A stretch of 64,000 bases of DNA, taken from assembly GCA_964036315.1 (NCBI GenBank), contig OZ038482.1, positions 8,673,020 through 8,737,019 of the forward strand, read 5' to 3'. The notes under the pieces were generated by a model. That model was not told where the DNA came from and made no database searches. It was given only the letters and a program-made list of their open reading frames with translations. Positions within the stretch are counted from its first letter, which is position 1, and every line of letters begins with the position of its first letter. Positions 10,520 to 22,223 of the stretch are shown here, piece after piece. The translations under genes and the position numbers were made by a program. The stretch comes from Acanthosepion esculentum (taxonomy: Eukaryota; Mollusca; Cephalopoda; Sepiida; Sepiidae).

Positions 10520-11550
10520 CTGATTTGGTCTGATCAAAATCAGATTATTTTGATCAAATCACTTTTAGAGAATTTTCTTCATTAGAAACAAATTTCAGAA
10601 ACTTTGGGCAACATGTGTCTGAAAAGGATAGAGAGATTATTCAGCCTTACTGCATTTAGTAGATACATATGCAAATAGTGAGTGGCTACAAAGTACTGAA
10701 AATAATGTTTTTTTTTGGGTTTTTTTAGTTAGAAAGTTGCAAAATTCTTGAAGTATTTGAATATTCAGGAATATCTAACATTCTCTTTTCTCTTTTGGTA
10801 AATTTAAATCATTTTCAAAATATTGTGTTGCGTTTTGTCCTAAGATGGTATTAGAAGTGTTTACTTTTAACTTTATTCAAAAAGATCGGTTTTTGTCTTA
10901 TGACAGCTGTCATGTCAATCAACATGCATTTTTAGATCAAAATTGGCGTATTTTTGTTTATCGACTCTAAAACAGAAAATGAAAGCAAATAATATTTTTG
11001 ACATTTTCATTTTAAGAAAGGTAAAAATGCAACTGAAATAGATTTGTGTTGTTCATGGAAAATGTTTGTGAATAATTGCAAAATTTGATTCTGAAGATTT
11101 CTCATTGGATATCTTTTCATGGTCAGCTTGACCAGTTGATGCTGATAGCAATTTAATTACAGCATTGAGAATAATCAATGTTATAGCACAAGAACACGAG
11201 CCAATATCCACAAAATATTCAAATCCAAGGTTGAAAATCATTTGCTGCACCATCTTAGTTATATTAGTCAACTTGATGTGGGACTTTCATGTAAACAAAA
11301 ACACCTGTCTGGATTTTACTAGTATGTGACAGGTGATTAAAAGTGTATTGTACTTTATAACAGTGGTAAATGTAGGATACCAGGGGATGTTGAAATGACC
11401 CACTACTAACCATATCAAAAGCTGGTTTTCATCTAAAACTAATGTTGTATATAGTGAAATTGTAAAGGAGTTTTATTATGAGTTACTTCCTGGAAAACAA
11501 ACAATTTGAACAATTAAAACAATTGAAGGTAGCAATTGATGAAATGTCTG
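10520..11550. other. Intergenic, nothing assigned
   Basis: AT-rich, with T runs. A 72-codon open frame on the minus strand (11053-11271) has no recognisable domain and is not called a gene. Confidence 0.45.
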
Positions 11551-11554
11551 TGTA

Positions 11555-11805
11555 GAATAATAGTCTATTGGTAAAGAATTGGCAACCCAAGTTCAAATTT
11601 TGGCCTTGTCTGTTGCATTTACTTTCATACAAATGCCTTTGATGAAGGCACAAATCCACTTCTCTCATCAGCTATAGGATAAATAGCAGGGCAGACTGGG
11701 CTCTCTAGCTTTGTATGGTAGATCCAGTCTGAATATAAAACTATAAAGAAGGCAATGGGGAACTAGTCTCTTTCACAAGAAGTCATGACAATTCATGGAT
11801 AATAA
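11555..11805 (+). mobile_element. tRNA-derived SINE
   Basis: A weak B-box-like AGTTCAAATTTT sits at about 11590-11601. It is followed by the family's body: CACAAATCCACTTCTCTCATC, CAGCTATAGGATAAATAGCAG, GCAGACTGGGCTCT and CACAAGAAGTCATGAC. The same blocks appear in order at 12280-12590, 25511-25700, 44170-44340 and, inverted, at 63400-63690. Confidence 0.7.
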
Positions 11806-12119
11806 AAGAAAGGAACCCATGGTGAGCCTTGAACACCAACATCCTAAATGGATATGCCATTTAAGAAATAAATTGCTAAAAATCATATGGAATTAGTTAA
11901 GAGTAAGAGAATGTAAATAGTACTAGGCTGTTTGTTTTTTGGTAACCAGTCAAAAATTGTTACTGCTTGCTTGGGAAGTTTTTACTCATCTGCAATATTC
12001 ACTAAAAATCACTGGATTACCATTGATTCTAGTCTTTGCAGAATTATTTTAATAAAAGGAAAAAAAATCAAATCTCTGAAAGATTACAGAAGCCATCTTG
12101 AGCAGATTTTTAGAATTAG

Positions 12120-12225
12120 AACCTCTCTCTTGGATTAACAATTCCAAGCCATTATCTATTACACCACCACACATCCTTGTATTCCCAAGCAGTCACCCAT
12201 CTAGGTAGTGACTAGGAACTGATGT
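12120..12225 (-). mobile_element. 5S rRNA-tRNA chimeric SINE head, fragment
   Basis: Read on the minus strand, CACTACCTAGATGGGTGACT then GCTTGGGAATACAAGG resembles the 3' third of 5S rRNA, including its internal control region end. This joins directly to GGTGGTGTAATAGATAATGG, the tRNA-like head of the local SINE family. The same junction occurs on the plus strand near 25475-25535, so the fusion is a family trait, not a chance insertion. Confidence 0.65.
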
Positions 12226-12236
12226 TTCAACATTGT

Positions 12237-12245
12237 GTATGTATG

Positions 12246-12275
<30 letters not shown>
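12237..12275. repeat. (GTAT)n microsatellite
   Basis: About ten GTAT units between the chimeric SINE fragment and the next SINE. Confidence 0.95.
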
Positions 12276-12276
<1 letters not shown>

Positions 12277-12279
12277 GTA

Positions 12280-12590
12280 ATGGATTGCAGCTCTGATTGT
12301 GAATTGGAGAGCCATGTTCGATTCATTTAATTCACTTACATGTTAATACCCTTGGGAAAGGTATGAATCCATCTCTTCTCACCCCCCCCCCCGTTATGGG
12401 TAAATAGCAGGACAGACTGGATCCTATAGTATTGGGTGACGAATGGTCTAGAAGGACAATTCTGAATTCAAACGCTGTGGAGTGTTGTTTGAGGACTTTG
12501 TGGCATACTGTGCACCAGCTCTCTGTATTCAACTCTTCCACAAGAAGTGTGATTGGTTCTGCACGAAACCTTCACAACTATAATCAATTG
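12280..12590 (+). mobile_element. tRNA-derived SINE, long copy
   Basis: Includes a head remnant with GTTCGATTCATTT near the expected B box, CACTTACATG, ACCCTTGGGAAAGGTATGAA, a C run, GTTATGGGTAAATAGCAGGA, CAGACTGGATCC and the tail CACAAGAAGTGTGATTGG. It is the most complete plus-strand body in the window. Confidence 0.75.
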
Positions 12591-12599
12591 GGTGGGTAG

Positions 12600-12740
12600 T
12601 CTGGCTGTTGGTTTCTAGGAACTGAGTTGCTTGACCCTTCGTATGTTGAAGACAAGGGGACAGTCCAGTAATATATATATATATAAACACACATAGTTAT
12701 CCACAGACGAACTGTTTCATTAGGGTGGCTAGACATCTGA

Positions 12741-12776
<36 letters not shown>

Positions 12777-13850
12777 TTATTTAAAAAAAAAAATTAATTT
12801 GTTTTTTTTATTCAAGAAACAGAACCAACAAACCAATGCTGGTTATGCAATGTCCAAAGTTTCTTAACATTTCCTTTTAAGTATTAATTTGAAATCTAAA
12901 ACCATTTTGAGTTGAATGAAAACAAAATTATTCTTACTTTTTTTTATTTTTTTATTTTTTTTTTTGTGAAAAGATATTCCTAAATTACTTGTTCATAGGT
13001 GTTAGCAGGAAACTTAAAAACACATGCACACACACACTCATTGGGATTTTGCATTAAAAATGGTAAGTGGCATGATGAATGGGTTGAATTCTGTCTGTTT
13101 CAGGTCAGTCCATAAAATAATTCTTAGCTAGTGCTTTTCTCTATAACACCAGCTTTTAGCTTGTCTCTCCATTCAGATAAAAGTGAAGGCATTATTATCT
13201 GATCAATATTTCTCTCTTCCTGCTACAAACACCTCAACTGCTATGTTGTCTTGGCTGTGATGATAATCCATTTCAAAACTCTCCTTTGCCCTCTTCTGTT
13301 TTCCAAGTTGGTCATCGCTGCCAGACAATATCTACTTTATACACCTTTACCTTGATAGCCTTTTTTTCTTTTTTCATGTGTGTGAATTTATTGGTTATCA
13401 TTTGCTAACATTTTTCTTTAATAAGCAGACATATTATTTTAACTCTAATGAATAAATACATAAAATGCATGTCACTCTTCACTCAAAACCAGTAGTTTTA
13501 ATTTAAGTTGCAATTTGAGAAAATAAACAAACTTAGAAAACTCCCAAATGGTTGATGAAGAACAGTTTGTTTTTTTGTGTAGATAACCTAAAATAAATGA
13601 TTGAAAGAAAATTGAGTTTAGAATTTGTTGTTGATTCTGCTGGAAGAGTATTTTAAGATAGCATTGATTTAGATAACAGTAAATACTTAGGCAAACATTT
13701 GAATTGATGTCATTTTTATGGCTGAGTTTTGAATGATTTGTTTGTTATGGTTCATAAACCCGTTTTGAGTTATTCAAAGCCATTTTATTTTTTTATTTTT
13801 TTTAAGTGAATATTGCATTAACAATTCTTGAAAATAACAAGAATTGTTCT
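12600..13850. other. Intergenic with short TA tracts
   Basis: TA tracts at about 12670-12684 and 12744-12772, and T runs near 12940-12965. A pyrimidine-rich patch at 13110-13340 vaguely resembles 39590-39700. No gene recognised. GGGTGGCTAGACATC at about 12724 recurs at about 27969. Confidence 0.45.
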
Positions 13851-13854
13851 TATT

Positions 13855-13980
13855 ATTTAATCAATGGTGGAGGGTATTTGTGTGTAAGTGAATGCAATGA
13901 ACTTGACTGGTATTTGAACTCAACTCTGATTTCTCATTCTGAGCTGCTAGTTATCACACCACCCTCAAATCCACTTGTGG
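13855..13980 (-). mobile_element. tRNA-derived SINE, head fragment
   Basis: Minus-strand sequence reads GGTGTGATAACTAGCAGCTC, then GAGTTCAAATACCAGTC (B-box position), then CACTTACACACAAATACCCT. These match the head and start of the body of the local SINE family. Confidence 0.7.
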
Positions 13981-14130
13981 CTGAGAAGTAACTAATAGAT
14001 GATAAAAAGAGATAGATTATTTGTGGGTGAAGAGTGCTGAGTATCAGGGATAGAACAGCTGTACATACAGTGTGGATATAGAAATCAAAACAACATAGTG
14101 ACTGGCAGTTTCATGTCTTAAAATAATCAT

Positions 14131-14131
14131 C

Positions 14132-14156
<25 letters not shown>
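14131..14156. repeat. (TA)n microsatellite
   Basis: Short TA tract just left of the foldback element. Confidence 0.95.
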
Positions 14157-14162
<6 letters not shown>

Positions 14163-14168
14163 TGTTTC

Positions 14169-14705
14169 TATAGTAACCATGATTATGCCTTGAATGAAAC
14201 CTTAGTCATTTTGCTTGTGATTTTTTTTACTATAATATCTACTATGTCTCCTTTGCGGATTCTGGTGGCAAATTTTAAACTGAAGCTGAGGATTTCTTGC
14301 TATGTATTGGAAAGTTTTCTATCTGATAGATTAGGATTTCCAACACATTTCCAGTTGCTGTTGCTGCATTTTTTGTCTCAATGTTTTGATTGTTGCTCAC
14401 TTGTTACACCAAACTATCAAACAAGTGAGTGACAATCAAAACAACAAACTGAGACAAAATCTCAACAGTCCATGCAGCAAGAGCAAGTGGAAATATGTTG
14501 AAAAGCCTAATCTAATAAAAAAAAAATCTATTAGATATAAAGCTTTCCAATACAGAACAAGAAGCCCTCAGCTTCGGTTTAAAATTTGCCACCAGATTCC
14601 GCAAAGTAGACATAGTAGACACTATATTTTTTAAGAAAATCATAAGCAAAATGACTCCTATTTCACCAAAAGGTTTCATTCAAGGCATAATCACTGCTAC
14701 TATAA
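14169..14705. repeat. Foldback element with diverged arms of about 240-280 bp
   Basis: The left arm (14169 to about 14410) and right arm (about 14423-14705) run in opposite orientation. Matching blocks are GATTATGCCTTGAATGAAACC at the outer ends, then TCATTTTGCTT, CTACTATGTCT, GGTGGCAAATTTTAAAC and TATTGGAAAG, with CTCACTTGTT at the tip. The arms differ by scattered substitutions and small indels, so this copy is older than the palindrome at 6.6 kb. The tip region between the arms is about a dozen bases. Open frames inside it are by-products of the symmetry. Confidence 0.9.
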
Positions 14706-15473
14706 AAAGTTTTGTGTTGTTTTTGTTTTTTTAGTGGGTATATATGTTTCAGTTGACATCCCTGTTATTTTAAACACTGAAATTAATGTCAACTGGCTTA
14801 GAGATCAGGTATTTTAATAACAAAGATATCAACTCAAACATGGGTAATCACTAAAAAATAACACTTATAGTAATAATGTTGAATTAAAAAAATCCAATTA
14901 AAATGTATATGCAACATGTATTTATATATAATTTTTTTAATGTACTCATAAGTTATCTCCCTTACACTGGCGAGGCTATGTAGCAGTGTCTTTATTATGA
15001 CAATGGTGAACTGTTGCAAGATGCTTATGAATCTAAGAATTGAAAAGACCAGAATACAGCAATAATAACTGGAAAGATCTATTTAAAGACTTGTGTAGGA
15101 AAAACCTTCAAATAATAGTGTGGATTTAACAAAATATGCTGTCATTTTTTGATGGCCTGGTTAATTTAGTTAAATTAGAATGCTCAAACACAAGGCCATA
15201 AGTCTTAGTCCTGATGGTCACATGGACTAGAGAGAAATAACAGATAAGTCGAGCATTTTCAAATTGCAACACTCGGGTACTATCAGATAAAATTTGGTTA
15301 AATTCATAAACTTTTTTGCTCCAGTAACTTGTAAAATACTAAGAAATAGATTCCTACAGTAGTTAAGATTGTCTCACTATTTTGACTTTGTACCAAGAAA
15401 GTTTAACAAATATCTGCAAAATCATACAGATTAAAATTTGTATAGTGTCTTCTATTACAAATAACCTTTGCTA
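14706..15473. other. Intergenic, nothing assigned
   Basis: AT-rich, with no recognised gene or repeat. It ends at the TA dinucleotide flanking the mariner element. Confidence 0.5.
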
Positions 15474-16029
15474 TTAGGTTGATGCAAAAATAATTGCGAT
15501 TTTTGTTATTTTAAACTTTGATGCTTATTTGGGTAAAAACAATGCGTAACATTTTTCAATTGAATTTTGTTCTCTTGATTTTTTTTTTTTTTTTTTAAGT
15601 TTATTTTTGGATGTAAAAAAAAAAAAAAGTGAAAGAAATGCAAAATCAAGCAATTTTATTATGAGTTCAAATGAGATGTAAAGCAGTGGAAATTTCTCAA
15701 CACCAACCAGTGAATTATCAAAAAAAAAACAAAAACAAACTTTCAGCTCAACATTGGTTCCAAAAATTTCATAGCAGATATGAAAGCCTTGAAAATGAGG
15801 ACCTCATTCAATGATTGACAACAAACAGCTGAGGGCCATTCAAGAAATAGGCTCATGCAAACCAATTTAAGATATTGCAGAAGAACTAAACATTGACCAT
15901 TCAATAGTTCAATATTCATACCAAATTGGAAAATTAATAAAAGCTTGACAGATGGTTATCACATGAGCTGAATGAAACAAAAAATTTGCTGTTACAAAGC
16001 GGTTTTATGCAATAAAAATGCCCTTTACC

Positions 16030-16375
16030 ATACCTAATGGTTTAAGGTGGTTGTTCTTGAATTTGGTGTTATCATAATTGTGAGTTCAATACCTGGACTG
16101 GGTAGTACAGACTCAGAAAAAAACAAGGCTAGCAATAATTGATTAATACTAAAAAAAAGACGTGATATCTCTAGATATGGACAGCAGAACAAGAATAATC
16201 TACTCCCATAGATTAGTAGAAGGTTCAGTTTGAAATTCCCTGAAGCTTACATGGATTGGCAGATTTCTGAAGAAAGCTGGAAGGCACAACAGTTGAAATG
16301 TCGTGATGACAATGACAAAGATGAGGACATTAACTTGAGTGTAAATAATATGAATACAAATTAATAATATCCATC
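16030..16375 (+). mobile_element. Second tRNA-related SINE family, copy inside mariner
   Basis: Contains GTGAGTTCAATACCTGGACT (B-box-like), AATCTACTCCCATAG, AGTTTGAAATTCCCTGAAGC, a tail CAACAGTTGAAATGTCGTGA and GATGAGGACATTAA. The same order is seen at 17280-17575. It interrupts the transposase between the HTH and catalytic parts. Confidence 0.65.
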
Positions 16376-16552
16376 TCTTGATTGCATTGTGTCATGTGAT
16401 GCAAAGTGGGTTCTACATGATCACAATGGTTGGATCCTAAACACTTCTCCAAAGTAAAGATGCAACAAAAGAAGGTTGTAGTCATAGTTTGACTTTGACG
16501 ATTGGCAATTGGAATCCTCCAAAACACCGGTGGTTTCTCTCATTTCTTTACT

Positions 16553-16640
16553 TCATGCCCCACCTCGATCACTAAAAGACTAAAATATCTGAAGAGTTTT
16601 AGAATTACTCAGTTAACCCTTAATATGACTTGGTTCTCAG
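16553..16640 (+). repeat. Dispersed repeat, partner at 30967-31053
   Basis: CATGCCCCAC, AAAACTAAAATATCTGAAGA and TTTAATATGACT-GTTC are shared in order with 30967-31053. It probably inserted within the mariner element. Confidence 0.6.
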
Positions 16641-17109
16641 CCATAGAATTCTTTTTGCTCTTCCTACTGAAATTTCATAGCACATCCCAGTGAGGCATTC
16701 ACCCCATATTAAAAATCCTTGCATTCCAACATCTTTGGTCCTGATGAAGTTAAGTATACCCTGGGAATAGACAAAATTCACAAAGAATTGTAATGTTTAC
16801 ATCCAACATTTGTTCAGTTGAAAAAGGCCAATTCTTCTCCCTGACATTGTTGACTGCTTGTCTCACAAATGACTTCAGAAACTGAATATATTAGACTCTA
16901 CCTAATCCAATTTGCTCCCCAAGCTTTTCTCTGCATGACTCTCCATTTTCAAGCATCTTCCACAATATGAGATCATCTTCAACAGCCAAGCAGCAGCTCA
17001 GAACATTTTCAAGATTCACAGATTCCAGAACTCCAGAATTTTATGCTATCAAAGGAAATAAACTTTGTTTATTTTAGGCTACAATCTGTAGTATCTGTCT
17101 ATATTTCTG

Positions 17110-17575
17110 ATATGAGGTATTGTAACTATTTACACTATTTACATCATTCGAACTGTTGTCCTCATCTTTATTGCCATATTCATGGCATTTCAGCCATTGT
17201 ACACTCCAGCCTTCTTCAGGTGACATATGTTGGGATTTCAAAGCCCAGGGTCACATGTCTCAATGGATAAAAACATTGGTTGAGTAATTCAAAAGAGTGA
17301 CTTTACCCAAAGAGTTGTGTGTTCAATACCTGGCCACAGCACAGGGAACAAAACTTGGAGTGTTGAGTTATGAAAGAGAATTAAATGAAACTGAGTTATG
17401 GAATTAGAACAATCTACCCCCATGGACAAAGGGTTGGTTCGAAATTCCACTGTATATCACCTGAAGGTTGGAGTTTCCAACAGCTGAAACCTCATGAATA
17501 TAGCAATAAAGATAAGGTCAACAGTCCGAACAATGTAAATAGTGTAAACAATATGTAGATTCTTATTTTAATTAT
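17110..17575. mobile_element. Inverted pair of the second SINE family inside mariner
   Basis: A minus-strand 3' end at about 17110-17232 faces a plus-strand copy at about 17280-17575. The arms share CACCTGAAG, GGCTGAAA, ATGAATATRGCAATAAAGAT and CAACAG-CGAA in opposite orientation. The plus copy has the B-box-like GTGTTCAATACCTGGCC. It separates the last transposase block from the right terminal repeat. Confidence 0.65.
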
Positions 17576-17651
17576 TGCATTTTATTCTAAGCTGAGATAT
17601 TACTATAAAATTGATGGTTAAAATGGCAATTATTTTTGCATCAACTCAATA

Positions 17652-19540
17652 TCAAATTTTTTTTTTTTTTCTATTTCATATTTGTGAAATTGAGTTGTCT
17701 GATTTAGATAGCCTCTGCCATAGCATCACAGAAAGTTTTCTACTTAAAGGGATTTCTTGGAGTTTCTATATTTTACTTTATTTTGGTTGATTTATTTTAA
17801 TACTAAATCCATTTTCCTTAGTTTTTCCCATCAACCACAAATTTACTCCTAATAGTATTTATTCTCAGTTCACATAAAAAAATTCATAGATGTTTGTTAA
17901 TTGTTAGTTTTGGCTTTCAGTTTCCATATTTAGATTTTGGTTTTATAAAAGCACTTTCTCTTTCTTTTGCCACTTTGAATTTAGGCTTTGTTTTTGCAAA
18001 TGATTACTATGCTAAAATCTAAGTTTTTTAACAAATATTCACTTAAATCCAACCTTCTAGATTAAATTTAATTCCCAATTCTAAAATCAGGTTTATTTTT
18101 GTGGAGAAGTCATATAGTAAATGAATGACCTTTGAATATTACAGTCTGTCTTAAATGTAGTTATTCTTTGTATTATCAAATGAATTTTTCAAACAAGAAG
18201 GCATTGAAGTTGGTTAGTTGTTAGATTCAGTTAACTAACTATTGTTCCATTGTGAAGCAGCTTTGAAAGTACTTTATAATCCCAAATGAGATTTTTGTTG
18301 AAATAACACATTTATATTGCAGCTGACATAATTGGAATGCATCAATCTATAATAGCTGCAAAGATTACATGACATGATTACCTGAAATAAAACTCATTAA
18401 ATACCAATTAATAATCAGATAATAGTTTTATTGGTCATTTACTAAATATCATCATTTGGGAGTGAAACAACTGAATCAATTATGGCAACATATGCGCCAT
18501 CCTGTTTCTAAATTTAGGACATTGTCTATTAAATTTGTTTCAACTGCATAAAAGGAACAAAGACATACATGAAAAGTTCAAAACAAAATGGCAAACAAAT
18601 TACTTTTTCATTGAACAATTGTCATAATTTTCTTGATGTTTTTCTCTCTCTAAAGCATAATTCTAATATCAAAGTGGTTTCAAGAACCTCACTTTTTTGT
18701 TTTTGGTGACAATGAAATTAGTGCAAAATTCAATGTTTTGATTTAAGTTTCTTTGAAAATTTTATTATCATTTCAGTAAGTTAATATATAGAATATTTTA
18801 TAAATAAATGTTTACAAAGAGGTACTGAAAAGTTCTTGGCCCAACCCACTTTGCCTAGACATCAACATTTTGGAATTCCTTTTTGGTCTGATCAAGAACT
18901 TTCAGTACTTCCTTGTGCAAGTTTTTGGGTATTTTTTTTAAAACTCTATCCTTTAATTCTCTGATATGATCCATGCCATCACCCATCTTAGGAATTACTT
19001 TCTTGTATAAGTTTTATATAAAAACCTGGAATAAATCAGTTTTAATAATTTTACAAAAGGGAAAAAACCACCAAAAAACAAGAAAACTGAAGGGTTAATA
19101 ATAATTGTGAATAATTGCTGATGTTTATCACTGTGAGAAGAGCCATTAATATATCCAACATTGCATGGGTATGCGTCTCATAGTTATTATTTTTCAACTG
19201 ATCGATTTATTCTTCAGCCTTCATCAGGTGTAATCTGTGAGGAAAAAAAATGACTCAACATTGTGTGCTAATAATAACAAGTATACAAAGAAAAGATTTA
19301 AGCATCCAATCAATGTGCGATATGAATCATTGCTCTTTTGAAAATGACTAATAAATGCTGTCAAAGATATTTAGTATGTTTTCTGCAATTCTCTGGCTTT
19401 TGTTTCTTCCTACCTGACTAAAAAAATATACTGTCAAAATTCTTTTTTTAAAAAAAAAAAGAAAAACTTTTGCTTATTCTCTGTGCACCTTTTCTTAGAG
19501 TAGATTCAACTTTTGTATTTTTTTTGTCCAGACTACAGTT
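17652..19540. other. Intergenic, one small inverted repeat
   Basis: No gene recognised. AT-rich with T runs. Structure is limited to the inverted repeat at 18821-18909. On the minus strand near 19200-19225, CTGATGAAGGCTGAAGAATA weakly recalls the core of a hammerhead ribozyme but lacks a proper stem. Confidence 0.45.
18821..18909. repeat. Short inverted-repeat (MITE-like) unit
   Basis: GGTACTGAAAAGTTCTTGG at 18821-18839 faces TCAAGAACTTTCAGTACT at 18892-18909. Related fragments are AGTGCTGAAAAGTTCTTATCC near 21670, a minus-strand copy near 50235-50290 and a partial one near 63300. Several share TTTGGTCAGAT and CCCACTTCCCC. A small non-autonomous DNA transposon family is likely. Confidence 0.6.
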
Positions 19541-19558
19541 CAATTTTAACATTAGGCC

Positions 19559-19660
19559 AGATCTTTTCAAACTGTTGTAACATTTGGTGTAATTACATGT
19601 TACAACAGTTTCTAAAGATCTGGTTGTAACATTTGGTGTAACTAATTACATGTTACAATT
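19559..19660. repeat. Two adjacent hairpins sharing the same loop sequence
   Basis: The first (19559-19622) pairs CAGATCTTTTCAAACTGTTG with its near complement ending AAAGATCTG. The second (about 19624-19658) pairs TTGTAACAT with ATGTTACAA. Both loops contain TTGGTGTAA and AATTACATG, so the second looks like a partial duplicate of the first. No terminator-like U run follows the first hairpin. A T run follows the second at 19664-19680. Confidence 0.85.
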
Positions 19661-19689
19661 AGGTTTTTTTTTTTTTTTTTCATATACAT

Positions 19690-22140
19690 TTTGAATGATA
19701 TGTTTGACTTAGCTTACAAAACTTAAATGTCTCAATTTGAAAAAGTGTTGCTAATGTAAAAATTTGGAAAGTTCTGGATTATAACTTTAAATTCCTATGT
19801 CAGTTCTGTGGAATTGTCCCTGCAGGAATTGTCTGTCTTAAGAATTTACTAATTTTCCTCATTCCTTACTATTTTATCAGATTAAAAAGAAAAAAACTGA
19901 TGGATTCTTGTGCTGCGTGCGGATTTGTCTACAGATCTCTACTTTAGGTTTTAATTCCTCACCTTCCCATAAAACCTACTGTGGAAACTAATATGAGTAA
20001 GCAAAAGAAATGTGTGTGCTTGTTGCCTTTGGCAACACCTCATCTCCCTGAGAAAGGATGAGCTCAAGTCTCTCATGTCAGATTGCAACAAAGATGCTAA
20101 AAATCTTCTTGCTTTTTTTTTTATTTCCTGTACATTTTTTTCTGGCAGAGAAGAAAACTTCTTATAAGTTCTTTTGTTTGGGCTCAAGTGCCCTGTTCTA
20201 TCATTTTCTTTAAGGGGGGGGGCTGAAAGTGGGGTGGTGTAGGATTCACTTGATGCATGCTACAAGAGGCAATAGTATGTTATATCTGCAGAAGATTGCA
20301 CTTAGCAAATGAAGTGCGTTTGGTGACAAGGTATCCAAATTTAGATCAGATTGCATTCAACTTTGCTTTTTATTTTATTTATTTATTTTTTTCTTTCAGT
20401 CTACTTTGAGATTGCAATTAGAATAGCTTAGTGGTCACTTGTCTAGACAATGGACAAAGTTATAAAGTTAAACTTTAATCTCTTGAAATTTTTGATTGTA
20501 TGAATTATCATTTGCAGGAATATGCCTTATCTTTTTAAATATAAGAAACTAGGATTCTCCACAACTTCCTTAAAATGAAGATTGTTCATCATGTTTTTAA
20601 GTAGTGATTTATCTGTTTTGCTTCAGGCTTTGTTAACTTTCCATACTGAGCTGTAATAGATTTTACAAGCATGAACACTATATAAATGAATTTTTAATTT
20701 TCTAAGATTTATTTATTTTTACTTTCTTTTAAAACATTTTTAATATGCCAACAGATTTTGAAAGAAAAACCTTTGAGCTTTCTTTTCAATACCATAAATT
20801 TTGTTGCTAAATGGTATGAGGCTCTGTACATTTGCAAGATAAATTATTTAGGAGTAGAGAAAAGTTTTATGTATTTAGCTTCTCTTTTTTTGTCTATTGA
20901 CACACTCCATCGTCATCACGAAGTCATTTCTTTTCAGTAAAACTTTACAGATTATCAAGCATCTCGAAGAAGGAAGAAAGCCTGCTCCAATTACTTTGCA
21001 ATGTTAATACTTAGCATTGAGACATGCACTGATTGCAAATGTCATCATTTTCTTGGGTACAACTTTTTCTTTCTCTAATTATTCCCTCACTTTTCTCTTT
21101 TTTCTTTTAAATAAAAAGAAGTAATCATGTAATGGACCTTTTGACACTTTAGAGAGAAGAGCTGCTGATTTAATTTCTGCCAGACTGTGTGTGCGTGTGT
21201 AATACATTGCCCACTTATAAATCTGTTACTTGTGGGTGTATGCACATAGTAACATGAACAAAATACTCAACTCATATTTAATTGGTTTTTCTTTTCTATT
21301 TACCAATTCCAATCATTTCTTTTGCACTCCTCCTTCTCATTGGTGAGTAAGCATTTGGTGCTTTCCTCAATGGCAGCTGCCTTTACTGCTAGACTTTTCT
21401 CTTGTTGGCCTAGAAAACCATTCCTTCCTTTTCACTTGATGTGTCCAACTTGCAAACACCCACCCACCACCCATAAGGGTTCACTGGCAGGAAAACAGCT
21501 ACAAGTATAGTTTGTAGTTTAAGCAATTACATTAACAGTCATAAGTTTGGTCAATTCATTTTTGGTTAATATCATGAGAAGGGAATCTCTTTGACTATCA
21601 TTTGTCTGTTGCATTGATCAATTCCTTCATATCATTTCAAGAAAATTTAAAAAATGATGGTGATCTAAGAGTGCTGAAAAGTTCTTATCCCAATAGATTA
21701 AAAAAAATATTTCTAATCTTTGGTCAGATTTGGGGAAGTGGGTTTTGATCATTTACAAAATTTTGAAAATAAGTGAAAATTGAAATCTTTGTTTACTGTA
21801 AAATTGCTTGTCTAATGATATTAAATTAGGTATCGGTTTTAATATTGTAAATGGCATAACCCATGTCTGCAGAATTGAATTTCTATTCTGATACTTGCAT
21901 TTTAGGGTAACATGCTTTTTGCTTGCTACTATTCCAAAAACCCAAACAATAATCTTTGGTCCTATTGTCAGCATTTTCCATTGACTGAAGATTTAGTTTT
22001 TATTTCCAAATCTCTGGACTATTGGACAGGGAATAAATTTGTTTTGTCCAAGTTTTCCATCAGACATTTGGCTACAGCCTTTAAACTTTCTACTTTCATC
22101 TACGGGTTTCCTGCTAATAACTGACCATTTTCTTCACTCT
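19690..22140. other. Intergenic or intronic, nothing assigned
   Basis: Open frames of 60-78 codons (19951-20187 minus, 20758-20940 plus, 21322-21510 plus) have no recognisable domains. The one at 20758 follows an acceptor-like AACAG but stops after 61 codons. Could be intron of an unseen gene. Confidence 0.4.
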
Positions 22141-22148
22141 TTTAACAG

Positions 22149-22223
22149 ATAGCAGCACATGTCAAGATTTTGTTTCGCATTTGTTATTTGTTAGAAATCT
22201 GCAACCATGGACTTTCTTTTAAG
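22149..22223 (+). other. Candidate internal exon, 25 codons, unproven
   Basis: A pyrimidine-rich acceptor (TTCTTCACTCTTTTAACAG, ending 22148) and a donor (AAG|GTGATT at 22224) bracket 75 bases open in only one frame. That frame translates to a hydrophobic, helix-like peptide starting IAAHVKILFRICYLLEI. I recognise no family. In T-rich DNA, such splice-like pairs also occur by chance. Confidence 0.2.

Larger units (their letters stand above)
15474..17649 (+). mobile_element. mariner DNA transposon, decayed, with nested insertions
   Basis: The left terminal repeat begins TTAGGTTGATGCAAAAATAA at 15474. The right one, read inward, is TTGAGTTGATGCAAAAATAA ending at 17649. A TA dinucleotide flanks each side, as expected for mariner target duplication. 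The termini resemble the cecropia/Hsmar1 group. Transposase remnants lie in order across shifting frames. An HTH segment spans about 15640-15990 (SLENED, AEELNIDHS, HELNE). Next comes V-S-CDAKWVLHD, carrying the first catalytic Asp, near 16390-16420, then WLDPKHFSKVKMQQKKVVVIV at about 16430-16495. A C-terminal part ending SRTPEFYAIKGNKL lies near 17020-17060. Many stops and frameshifts make it inactive. SINE copies and another repeat account for the extra length. Confidence 0.88.
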
